In this document: positions 18,033 to 25,427 of the stretch, piece by piece
How the letters are laid out: each line of letters starts with the position of its first letter
How positions within the stretch are numbered: position 1 is the first letter of the stretch
DNA from: Streptomyces echinoruber
Lineage (GTDB): Bacteria > Actinomycetota > Actinomycetes > Streptomycetales > Streptomycetaceae
Length of the DNA stretch: 64,000 bases
Assembly: GCF_014651135.1 (NCBI RefSeq)
Contig: NZ_BMWH01000004.1
Location: forward strand, 310,001 to 374,000
Reading direction: 5' to 3'
The notes under the pieces: model-generated
What the model saw: the letters and a program-made list of their open reading frames with translations, nothing else
What the model was told of the DNA's origin: nothing
The model's database searches: none
Made by a program: the position numbers and the translations under genes

Positions 18033-18887
18033 ATGCCCGTCTCCCCTTCCTCCTCCGCGCAAGCCGCACGCGAAGCAGTGGCTCGGCGGCTGCGTGATCT
18101 CCGCAAGGAGGCCGGCCTGACGGTCGTTGAGCTGGCCGCCGCCTGCGGCTGGCATTACTCGAAGACCTCCCGGATCGAGAATGCCCTCACCGGCCCCTCA
18201 GCGAAGGACATCCGCCGCTGGTGCGAGGCCACCAACGCCAAGGACCAGGCGCAGGATCTCATCGTCCAATCTCTCAACGCCGAGTCGATGTACCGGGAGT
18301 GGCGTCACCAGGTTCGCAACGGACTCAAGCAGCTGCAGGACGGACTGACACACTTCTACCAGCACACCGAGTTGTTCCGTATCTACAGCTCCACTGTCGT
18401 GCCTGGCCTGCTGCAGACCGAGGGCTACGCCGCTGCCGTCCTGCGCATCGCGGCGAGTTTCCACGACCTGCCCACCGACGACAGCGAAGACGCGGCGCGT
18501 TCCAGGGTCGCGCGATCGCGTGTCCTGCACGAGCCGGGCCGCCGCTTCGTCATTGTGTTGGAGGAATCCGTCCTGCGCTGCCAGATGGCCAACCAGGACG
18601 CGATGGCCGCGCAACTGGGCTACCTGCTCACGGTCGGCGCCCTTCCCTCGGTATCGCTGGGGATCATCCCCATGGGAACAGGACAGAGGACACAGTGGCC
18701 GGAGGAAACCTTCCACGTCTACGACGACAAGCTGGTGACGGTGGAACTGGTGTCCGCCGAGGTAAAGGTCACCCAGCCGTCCGAGACCGCGCAGTACCTG
18801 AAGACGTTCGAGCGCCTGCGCGGCATGGCCGTGTACGGCGCCGAGGCGCGCGACCTGATCCTGAACGCGATCGAGGCGCTACGCTGA
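18033..18887 (+). CDS. XRE-family regulator with DUF5753 domain
   Basis: The 284-aa protein has an N-terminal helix-turn-helix (ARRLRDLRKEAGLTVVELAAACGWHYSKTSRIENALTGPS). The C-terminal DUF5753 domain includes IYSSTVVPGLLQTEGYAAAVLR, ARSRVLHEPGRRFVIVLEESVLR and GIIPMG. NCBI-style names for this family include Scr1-type TA antitoxin-like regulator. It likely controls the divergent region at 17.1-17.2 kb through the twin palindromes. It lies near attL, so it is probably lysogenic cargo rather than the phage repressor. Confidence 0.85.
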   Translation: MPVSPSSSAQAAREAVARRLRDLRKEAGLTVVELAAACGWHYSKTSRIENALTGPSAKDIRRWCEATNAKDQAQDLIVQSLNAESMYREWRHQVRNGLKQLQDGLTHFYQHTELFRIYSSTVVPGLLQTEGYAAAVLRIAASFHDLPTDDSEDAARSRVARSRVLHEPGRRFVIVLEESVLRCQMANQDAMAAQLGYLLTVGALPSVSLGIIPMGTGQRTQWPEETFHVYDDKLVTVELVSAEVKVTQPSETAQYLKTFERLRGMAVYGAEARDLILNAIEALR

Positions 18888-18908
18888 CGCGGACACGCGC
18901 GCAAAACA

Positions 18909-18939
18909 GCCCCCTCCCGCCACGGCGAGAGGGGGCTTT
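18909..18939 (+). terminator. Rho-independent terminator
   Basis: The stem GCCCCCTC/GAGGGGGC extends internally through CGCC/GGCG and is followed by TTT. It lies between the converging cargo operon and lysis/late operon, so it may act in both directions. Confidence 0.75.
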
Positions 18940-18957
18940 GCGCACTCCAGTTCGATG

Positions 18958-19326
18958 TCACAGGCCGACGTCGTGCAGGTAGGGCTGGACCTCGGCCGGT
19001 ACGGGCTGGGGTGGGGGCGGTGGCTCCAGCTGTGCGCTGCGGATGTAGCTGACCAGGGACCGCACCCAGGCGGCCAAGTACCGGATGGTGAAGTCCTGCG
19101 CGGTGATGCGCGCCCGGTCCCGCTCGCTCTCCTGTTCCTGCTCATCGAGGCGCCGCTCCAGGCGCTCAATGTGCTGGCCCAGCCGGTCGGTGATCACGGT
19201 GAAGTCGTCGCGACGGTGGGCGCGGCGAGGCTGGCGTCGGCCGATCACCGCGGTGGCGATACCGCCGGCGGCCGTGACGAGCGCGACCGCCAGAGCGGTC
19301 AGCGCGGTGATCATCTCAGGTCTCAC
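18958..19326 (-). CDS. Membrane-anchored coiled-coil protein of the lysis module, 122 aa
   Basis: The sequence shows one N-terminal transmembrane helix (residues 6-26). A long charged helical stretch (RLGQHIERLERRLDEQEQESERDRARI) and a Pro-rich C-terminus follow. The GTG at 19,326 has GGAGG six bases upstream, and the gene overlaps the upstream gene by 11 bases. As the last gene of the late operon in the lysis cassette it could be an accessory holin or Rz-like spanin component; neither is certain. Confidence 0.65.
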   Translation of the reverse strand: MRPEMITALTALAVALVTAAGGIATAVIGRRQPRRAHRRDDFTVITDRLGQHIERLERRLDEQEQESERDRARITAQDFTIRYLAAWVRSLVSYIRSAQLEPPPPPQPVPAEVQPYLHDVGL

Positions 19327-19744
19327 CGCTCGCCTCCGATCGTGCTGGTGGCTCCGGCCAACCGGCCGCCACCAGGCAGACCGAGCCGAACGCGCCGAAG
19401 ATGATTGCGGGCACCCACCCCCGCTCGTACAGCCCGAGCGGCCACCAGGCCGCGAGGTAGCTCATGGCCCAGGGCGCGGTGATCCCCCACACCGCGAAGA
19501 ACCCAGGCCAGTCCCTCCGCGGCGGCAGCCAGGCGCAGACCAGGGCGACCACTCCGGCCACGATCCATGCCGTGGCCCATGCCTTCAGCGGCATGCCCTT
19601 GAGCAGCAGGGTGAGGCCGCGCCGGTCGTGCGCGGGGGCAACGATCTGCCCGTAGCCGTAGAGCGTGGCGATCGTGCCCTTGAGGGTGAGGAGTGCGCCG
19701 CGGCGGCCCAGACGTCGGGTGAGCCGCCGGGCCGCCGCCCGCAT
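19316..19744 (-). CDS. Four-helix membrane protein of the lysis module, 142 aa
   Basis: There is a basic N-terminus and then about four hydrophobic segments (GYGQIVAPA region, AWATAWIVAGVVALVCAW, FFAVWGITAPWAMSYLAAWW, IIFGAFGSVCLVAAGW). The ATG overlaps the upstream stop by one base (TGATG). It lies between two other membrane genes downstream of the endolysin and may be a holin or antiholin. No family is recognised. Confidence 0.6.
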   Translation of the reverse strand: MRAAARRLTRRLGRRGALLTLKGTIATLYGYGQIVAPAHDRRGLTLLLKGMPLKAWATAWIVAGVVALVCAWLPPRRDWPGFFAVWGITAPWAMSYLAAWWPLGLYERGWVPAIIFGAFGSVCLVAAGWPEPPARSEASGET

Positions 19745-20001
19745 CAGACCCCCTTGGCGAGCGACGCGGAGTTGGTGACGTCGCGCCAGCGGGCGACGAG
19801 GCCCTTCAGCAGGGCCGCGACCGCGCCGGTCCCGCCCGCGGCCGCGGCGTACCACATGGAGGCGTTGAGCGGCTGGGTGATGACGATGCCGCCGATGAAC
19901 GTCTCCAGGAACGTGGACAGGACGCGCTCGAGGAGGTCGCGGGCGTAGGTGCCGGCGGTCTTCACGACGGTCTCGGCGCCGGGCAGGGTGAACTGGGACA
20001 T
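19744..20001 (-). CDS. Putative holin
   Basis: The 85-aa protein has an amphipathic N-terminal part, two hydrophobic helices (FLETFIGGIVIT and MWYAAAAGGTGAVAALLKGLV) and a polar C-terminus. This layout resembles r1t-type holins of actinophages. It directly follows the endolysin gene (10 bases). ATG 20,001 has GAGGT upstream; GTG 20,007 is an alternative. It would permeabilise the membrane to release the endolysin. Confidence 0.68.
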   Translation of the reverse strand: MSQFTLPGAETVVKTAGTYARDLLERVLSTFLETFIGGIVITQPLNASMWYAAAAGGTGAVAALLKGLVARWRDVTNSASLAKGV

Positions 20002-20011
20002 GGCCACCTCA

Positions 20012-20791
20012 TCACTTCGCGGGGAGCTTCAGGGTCTGACCGACGCTCAGGTCGTCGGGGTCCTGCAGGTGGTTGAGGGCGGCGATCTCCCGCCAGCGGT
20101 TGCCGTCGCCGAGCTGGCTGGCGGCGATGGACCACAGGGTGTCGCCGGAGCGGACGGTGTAGGTGCGGGCCTGCCCGGGCGACCAGCTCGCGGGGTGCTT
20201 GAGGCGTTCGGCGATCCGGTCCAGGATGTCGTCCCATTCCAGCCCGGGGCCGCGGGGGTCGATCTTGCCGGGTTGCCAGTCACGGTGGCGCAGGACAGAG
20301 CGGGCGCCCCAGCCGTGGTGGCGGCACAGCGCGGCGGATGCGCGCACGATCGCTTCCACCTGCTCCTTCGGCCAGGGATCGTGGCCGTCGCCGAGGTTCT
20401 CGCACTCGAAGCCGTAGAAGTGCCGGTTGCCGTCGGTGTTGGCCTCATCTGCGGCGGGCGGTTTGCGCTCGGCGATGACGGCGCGCAGAACGTCGTCGTC
20501 GCCCAGGCCGGCGTGGTTGGCGCGGCCGTAGCCGACCAGGTACACGGTGCCGTCCTTGGCGATGACGCCGTGGCACAGTGGGCCGGGCAGCTCCTCGTCG
20601 CCGTCGCGGCAGATGGCGACGGTGCGGTCGGTTCCCCGGGTGACGGTGTGGTGGATCATCACGCCGTGTACCGGACCCCAGGCGCCGCGGTGGTTGCGGT
20701 TGTGCGTGCGCCAGTTGCCGACCTCGACGACGTGCAGTCCCTCGGCGCGCAGTCTGGCCAGGACGGTGTCCGCGGTGGGTGGGTTGGCCAT
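20012..20791 (-). CDS. Endolysin: amidase_2/PGRP domain plus LysM
   Basis: The 259-aa peptidoglycan hydrolase has an N-terminal N-acetylmuramoyl-L-alanine amidase domain (MIHHTVTRGT, FYGFECENLGDG, VLRHRDWQPGKIDPRGP, giving the expected His/His/Asp zinc ligands). A C-terminal LysM motif follows (YTVRSGDTLWSIA ... VGQTLKLP). No signal peptide is seen, so it probably depends on a holin. GGAG lies five bases before the ATG at 20,791. Confidence 0.92.
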   Translation of the reverse strand: MANPPTADTVLARLRAEGLHVVEVGNWRTHNRNHRGAWGPVHGVMIHHTVTRGTDRTVAICRDGDEELPGPLCHGVIAKDGTVYLVGYGRANHAGLGDDDVLRAVIAERKPPAADEANTDGNRHFYGFECENLGDGHDPWPKEQVEAIVRASAALCRHHGWGARSVLRHRDWQPGKIDPRGPGLEWDDILDRIAERLKHPASWSPGQARTYTVRSGDTLWSIAASQLGDGNRWREIAALNHLQDPDDLSVGQTLKLPAK

Positions 20792-20850
20792 CAGGTCTCC
20801 AGACACAGGTATGGCCCCGGGCCGGGGCGCGGGGCCGGTGGTGGGCCGGG

Positions 20851-21063
20851 TCAGCGGATGGTGCGGACGGTCGCCGTGCGCTCGTTGACGCCGGTGACCG
20901 TGGCGACCATGGGCAGGGCGGCGAGGGCGTCCGCGAGGGTGCACAGCAGGGAGTCCCGGGTGGCCTCGTCGATGGCGCCGCCGGGCTGGAACTCGACGGT
21001 GACCGTGAGGCCTTCGCCTTCGGTGCTGCGGGCGGTGATGTCGTAGTACGGCAGGCTGGGCAT
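20851..21063 (-). CDS. Small phage protein, 70 aa
   Basis: This short protein between tail and lysis genes begins MPSLPYYDITARSTEGEGL and ends ATVTGVNERTATVRTIR. It is predicted to be mixed alpha/beta with no membrane segment. No family is recognised. The close spacing (8 bases) to the upstream gene places it in the tail operon. Confidence 0.6.
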   Translation of the reverse strand: MPSLPYYDITARSTEGEGLTVTVEFQPGGAIDEATRDSLLCTLADALAALPMVATVTGVNERTATVRTIR

Positions 21064-21071
21064 CGTCTCTC

Positions 21072-21548
21072 CTATGCCTTGCGGTAGCGGCCTTGGATGG
21101 TGATGAGGCCTCCGGCCTTGAGGTCGACGCCGAGCAGGTTGTTGCTGCCGTCGCCGTCGCTGTCGTCGATGCGGATGCGGTCGGAGCGGGCGCCGGAGCC
21201 GCTGGTGAAGAACACGCATTCGCCGCCGCGGATCTGCCCGTTCTGGGTGGAGCCGGAGCCGTTGACGCCGACGGTCTCACCGTGGACGGTCAGGGCCTGG
21301 CGGATGGTGCGGTCCACGGGGGTGGGCATGTCGACCTGGACGATGCCGCTGCCGCTGCCGGCGCCGGAGACGGCCAGGTAGACGATGACGTCGACGTAGC
21401 TGTCGGTGATGGAGTAGAAGCCGGTCTGGATGCTGAAGGTGACGGTGCCGCCGTTGGTGACCGTGGGTGTGTAGCTGGCGACGTCGGTGGGGCTGGCGGT
21501 CTGCAGCCGTTGCGCGGTGATGCGCTGGCCGGGCTGCCACAGGACCAT
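21072..21548 (-). CDS. Probable minor tail or tail-fibre protein, 158 aa
   Basis: The N-terminus MVLWQPGQRITAQRLQ resembles the short start motif of many actinophage minor tail proteins. It is followed by a beta-rich Gly/Ser/Thr-rich domain (TVTNGGTVTFSIQTGFYSI, DMPTPVDRTIRQALTVHGE). It lies directly downstream of the large tail-tip gene. Possible role in host-surface contact; no exact family. Confidence 0.6.
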   Translation of the reverse strand: MVLWQPGQRITAQRLQTASPTDVASYTPTVTNGGTVTFSIQTGFYSITDSYVDVIVYLAVSGAGSGSGIVQVDMPTPVDRTIRQALTVHGETVGVNGSGSTQNGQIRGGECVFFTSGSGARSDRIRIDDSDGDGSNNLLGVDLKAGGLITIQGRYRKA

Positions 21549-21559
21549 GCGGGCACCTC

Positions 21560-24500
21560 CTACAGGGCGACGATGGCGGGCTTGTCCAGGCGCACATCGG
21601 TGCCGGCGGCCTGGGCCTTGGAGATGCCGTTGGCCGAGCGGGTCACGGTGTAGCGCTGCGGGTTGATTACGTCGAAGGCGCGGTAGCGGACTTCGACGGT
21701 GGCGGCGTTGGTGTTGCCGGTGATGCGGATGGAGCGGGTGCCGATCTGGTTCGCGGCGGTGATCGCAGCGTCCGTGGTGTCGATGGCCCAGGGGCCCGGC
21801 TCGATCGTGCTCGCCAGCCAGGCCTTCGCGCGCAGCGCGGTGCCCTGCAGCTGGAACCGGACGCGGATCCACTGCCCGGCGGCGTGCGTCACGTTGGGCA
21901 GCGTGTAGGTGCCCAGGACCGTCTGGGCGTCGGCGACGATCTTCCGCACCGTGAGGATCACCGTGTTCGACGTCGTGAACTCGACGCGGGCGAGGTACAT
22001 GTTGCCCGAGTCGAGCATGCGCGCGGTGACCGCGCCATAGAGGCTGTCGCCTGTGGCCAGCGCCGATGTGGTGAGATCGCAGTAGATGTCGGCGTCCGGG
22101 TGGATGGCGGTGACCGCGGTGCGGCGGGACGTGTCCACGGTGGACAGGACGTGCGCGGCGTAGCCGGTGTTGACGGTGTAGTCGCTGGCCGCGCCGCCGC
22201 CCACCGTGTTCCAGGCCAGGCCGGAGTCGGAGGTGCCCCAGCTGCCGGTGACCGCGCGGTTGAAGGTGTCGTACAGCCAGCTGGACTTGGTGCGGGTGAT
22301 GCGCACGGCCCACACGTAGTAGACGGCGGATGCCGGCGGGGTGCCGCCGTGGCGGGCGCGGACGACGGCGCGGGAGGCGCCTGCCGGGGCGGTGAGGGTC
22401 TGCTCGAGGTAGCTCCACACGCCGGCGGCCACGGCGCTGCCCGTGCCGAGGCTGCTGCTGAGGAGGGTGCCGGCCGCGTCGTACCAGTCGATGCACGGCC
22501 GCAGGTCGGCGTGCCCGCCCGGGGAGTACACCCACATGCTGGCGACGTAGGCCGCGCCCGGGGTGATGGTGCCGGCCGCGGTCATCGTGGCGGCCGCGCC
22601 GCCGGAGGCGGTGACGCCGTCGGGGGTGATGAGCAGCGAGGCCTTCGCCCGCGGGTGGGGCATGACGACGGCGGTGGAGCGGGCGAGGGTGGCGGCGGCC
22701 GCGCTCCATCCGCTGGCGTCGGTGTCGAAGAACGGGTTGGCGTTGACGAGCGTGCCGGGCGCGGTGACGGTCATGACCTCGCCGGCCACCTGCCAGTCCC
22801 ATGGGGTGTCGGCCACGGTGCCGGCCCACACGGCGCCGGTGGTGGTGAGGACCGGCGCCACGGTGTCCGCCGCGGTGAGCGCGGTGGCGAGCTGGCTGCC
22901 GTCGGTGTCGACCCACTGGAACTCGCGCTGGTCCCGGGCGGTGGTGGCGTTGCCGAGCCAGGCGACGTCCCACGCGCTCGCCGGGGTGCAGTTGAAGGTG
23001 AGGTCCCAGTCGACGGGGTGGCCGATCACCTCCTGATAGCCCTGCGCGAGCAGGTCGATCGGGCCCGGGGGCAGCCAGCTCGGGGGGTTGGCGATGGTGA
23101 TGCGGTCGCCGCAGTCGAGCTGGGTGACGTCGTCGATCAGGCTCGGCGCCGCGGCGAGGTCGACGCTCACGGACGGGTAGCGCTCCTCGTCGACGGTGCC
23201 CAGGTGCAGGCGCCAGCCGGCGTGCTGGGCGGGCTGGTCGTCGTTGTAGAGGTTGAGGGTGACCGACTCGTCGTAGACGCCCACCCCGTTGGGCGGGGCC
23301 TGGACGGACAGCGGGCCGGTGTCCAGGACGGCGCGCGCGGAGGAGCCGCCGTCGCGGGTGACGGTGATGTCGTTGCGCACGTCCTGGTCGTCGTCGACGG
23401 GCTCCAGCGGCGGGGCGACGTGGCCCGGCGCGTTGTAGTCCAGTCGCAGCGCCGGCGTCTGGTTGAACAGCGAGACGCGATCACGGTAGGCGAGGCCGAG
23501 GATGTCGCGCCGCTCGTAGAGGATCCCGCCGTCGACGTCGGCGGCCTCCTCGACCAGGTCGAGGAATTCCTTGGCCGCCTGCGGTCCCACGAGTTCCTCG
23601 TCGGTGACGTCGCCGAACACCATGACGGGCTTGCCCTCTTCGGCGGCCAGGCGGCGGATGCGCGTCCCGGCGGTCTCGCCGGCGAACGCCAGGTCGGCGT
23701 TGTTGTAGATGACGGTGTTCGGGGTGGTGAACACGGCGATGTGGCCGAGCTTGAGCCCATCGAGGTCGCTGCTGTAGCCGTTGGGGCCGGCCAGGCCGGA
23801 GATCCGGCCGACGCTGCCGGCGAAGGTGGTGGTGGCACCGGCGCCGGCGCCGCCGATCGGGATGAAGCGCACCGTCCAGTCGACATTGGAGCCGTTCTGC
23901 ACGGCGTACAGCTGCCAGCGGGTCCAGGCGCCGAAGATGCCCTGGCCGGTCATGTTCAGCAGGCTGGAGGTGACGACGTTGTTGTCGCCGTCGTAGCCGA
24001 AGATGTCGGCCTCGTTGGTCTTCAGCTGCAGCTGCCACCGCTTGACCGTGCCGGTGCCGTACCACTGCAGGACGGTACGGGCGGTGGCCGGGCCCGCCGA
24101 CAGGAAGTAGATGAACTCCGTGTGCCAGCCGGTGGCCGATCCGGCGGGGGCGGGCACGTTGCCGGAGAGGGTGGCGCCACCCTTGACGGCAGGCAGTGCC
24201 CTCGACCCGGCCAGGGAGTCGTCGGAGGCGAAGTCGAATCCCTGCTGCTTCAGCGGCTGCACGCCGGCGATGGGTGAGTAGAACTGGGTGGCGGCCGCGC
24301 CGTCCTCCATCGGCCAGTACGCCAGCGGGCCGCCGGAGGGGATACGGCGGCGCAGGGTGGAGTCCAGCGCCTTGTTGCCCTGGCCGTAGCGGCGCAGGAT
24401 GCCGGCGGCCTCGATGGGCACGCGCACGTCCTTGCCGGAGACGTCCCAGCGCGACGGCCAGGAGCTCACCTCGCCGACGAACCGGGTGCGCCGGTTGGTG

Positions 24501-25414
24501 ATCTGCGCACCGCCGTCCAGCGTCCATGTGCGGCCGGCCGCGTCGGCGAAACTCGTGGTGCCGATGGGCTGGGCGGTGAAGACGGGGTTGGCGACGGCGG
24601 TGCCGCCGATGCCGTTGCGGACTTCGGCGGACATGCAGCGGCCGGCCGCGTTGGTCATGGCGGTACCGGTGGCCTGCCCGATGCGCAGGCTGGCGTTGGT
24701 CGCGTTGAAGATGGACGTGGTGCCCGCCTGGACGACGGGGGCGCCGAGCTGGGTCCACGGTCCGGCGGTGCCGCCCGTGGTGCAGGTGTAGAAGGTGATC
24801 GTCCGGCCGCCGGCGCCGTTGTCGACGTCGAGGGTCGCGCGTACGGCCAGGCGCCCGGACGGCGGTACCACCAGCTCCACGGTGGAGGAGGCGCCCAGTG
24901 CCGAGGAGCCGTCCGGCGACCACTCGAAGTACAGCCGGTTGTTGCGCACGCCGAGGAACCAGGCCTTGTCCGCGGTCGCGCTGCCGAGCTTGCCGATGAT
25001 CTGCGTGGTTCGCAGCCCGTCGGCCGCGTCCAGCCAGTTGACCAGCAGCGCGTCGACCCGCACGTCGATGTCCCCGGTGATCGCCAGGGCAGCGACGTGC
25101 GGGGTCGAGGCAGCGTCACCTGTGCCGCCGGGCAGCCGCAGGAACTGGCTGCCGGCCTTGACACTGACCCGGATGGGGGTGTTGCGCCCGATGAGCCCGT
25201 AGTACGGGCTCATCGGGTTGCGGGGGCTGTACTTGCCCAGCCGGTTGTTGAGGGTCAGGGCGCACTTGCCCGGGTCGACGCGCTGCCCCTCGTCGGCGCG
25301 GCCGCGCTCGATGGTGATGCGCTCGGCGGTGTAGACGTCCGAGGTGATGTCCGTCCAGGCGCCCCCGAGCTGCAGCTCGACCTGGACGTCGAGGGGAGTT
25401 TGGGGGAACGGCAC
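21560..25414 (-). CDS. Large tail-tip/receptor-contact protein, 1284 aa
   Basis: The N-terminus (DVQVELQLGGAWTDITSDVY, ERGRADEGQRVDPGKCALTLNN) is typical of actinophage minor tail proteins. Several LamG/concanavalin-like beta-sandwich regions follow (around residues 60-200, 380-500 and 1130-1240), suggesting carbohydrate binding. It is a strong candidate for the receptor-binding component. The GTG start has AAAGGAG upstream and lies 13 bases after the tape-measure stop. Confidence 0.82.
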   Translation of the reverse strand: MPFPQTPLDVQVELQLGGAWTDITSDVYTAERITIERGRADEGQRVDPGKCALTLNNRLGKYSPRNPMSPYYGLIGRNTPIRVSVKAGSQFLRLPGGTGDAASTPHVAALAITGDIDVRVDALLVNWLDAADGLRTTQIIGKLGSATADKAWFLGVRNNRLYFEWSPDGSSALGASSTVELVVPPSGRLAVRATLDVDNGAGGRTITFYTCTTGGTAGPWTQLGAPVVQAGTTSIFNATNASLRIGQATGTAMTNAAGRCMSAEVRNGIGGTAVANPVFTAQPIGTTSFADAAGRTWTLDGGAQITNRRTRFVGEVSSWPSRWDVSGKDVRVPIEAAGILRRYGQGNKALDSTLRRRIPSGGPLAYWPMEDGAAATQFYSPIAGVQPLKQQGFDFASDDSLAGSRALPAVKGGATLSGNVPAPAGSATGWHTEFIYFLSAGPATARTVLQWYGTGTVKRWQLQLKTNEADIFGYDGDNNVVTSSLLNMTGQGIFGAWTRWQLYAVQNGSNVDWTVRFIPIGGAGAGATTTFAGSVGRISGLAGPNGYSSDLDGLKLGHIAVFTTPNTVIYNNADLAFAGETAGTRIRRLAAEEGKPVMVFGDVTDEELVGPQAAKEFLDLVEEAADVDGGILYERRDILGLAYRDRVSLFNQTPALRLDYNAPGHVAPPLEPVDDDQDVRNDITVTRDGGSSARAVLDTGPLSVQAPPNGVGVYDESVTLNLYNDDQPAQHAGWRLHLGTVDEERYPSVSVDLAAAPSLIDDVTQLDCGDRITIANPPSWLPPGPIDLLAQGYQEVIGHPVDWDLTFNCTPASAWDVAWLGNATTARDQREFQWVDTDGSQLATALTAADTVAPVLTTTGAVWAGTVADTPWDWQVAGEVMTVTAPGTLVNANPFFDTDASGWSAAAATLARSTAVVMPHPRAKASLLITPDGVTASGGAAATMTAAGTITPGAAYVASMWVYSPGGHADLRPCIDWYDAAGTLLSSSLGTGSAVAAGVWSYLEQTLTAPAGASRAVVRARHGGTPPASAVYYVWAVRITRTKSSWLYDTFNRAVTGSWGTSDSGLAWNTVGGGAASDYTVNTGYAAHVLSTVDTSRRTAVTAIHPDADIYCDLTTSALATGDSLYGAVTARMLDSGNMYLARVEFTTSNTVILTVRKIVADAQTVLGTYTLPNVTHAAGQWIRVRFQLQGTALRAKAWLASTIEPGPWAIDTTDAAITAANQIGTRSIRITGNTNAATVEVRYRAFDVINPQRYTVTRSANGISKAQAAGTDVRLDKPAIVAL

Positions 25415-25427
25415 GACCGGCTCCTTT

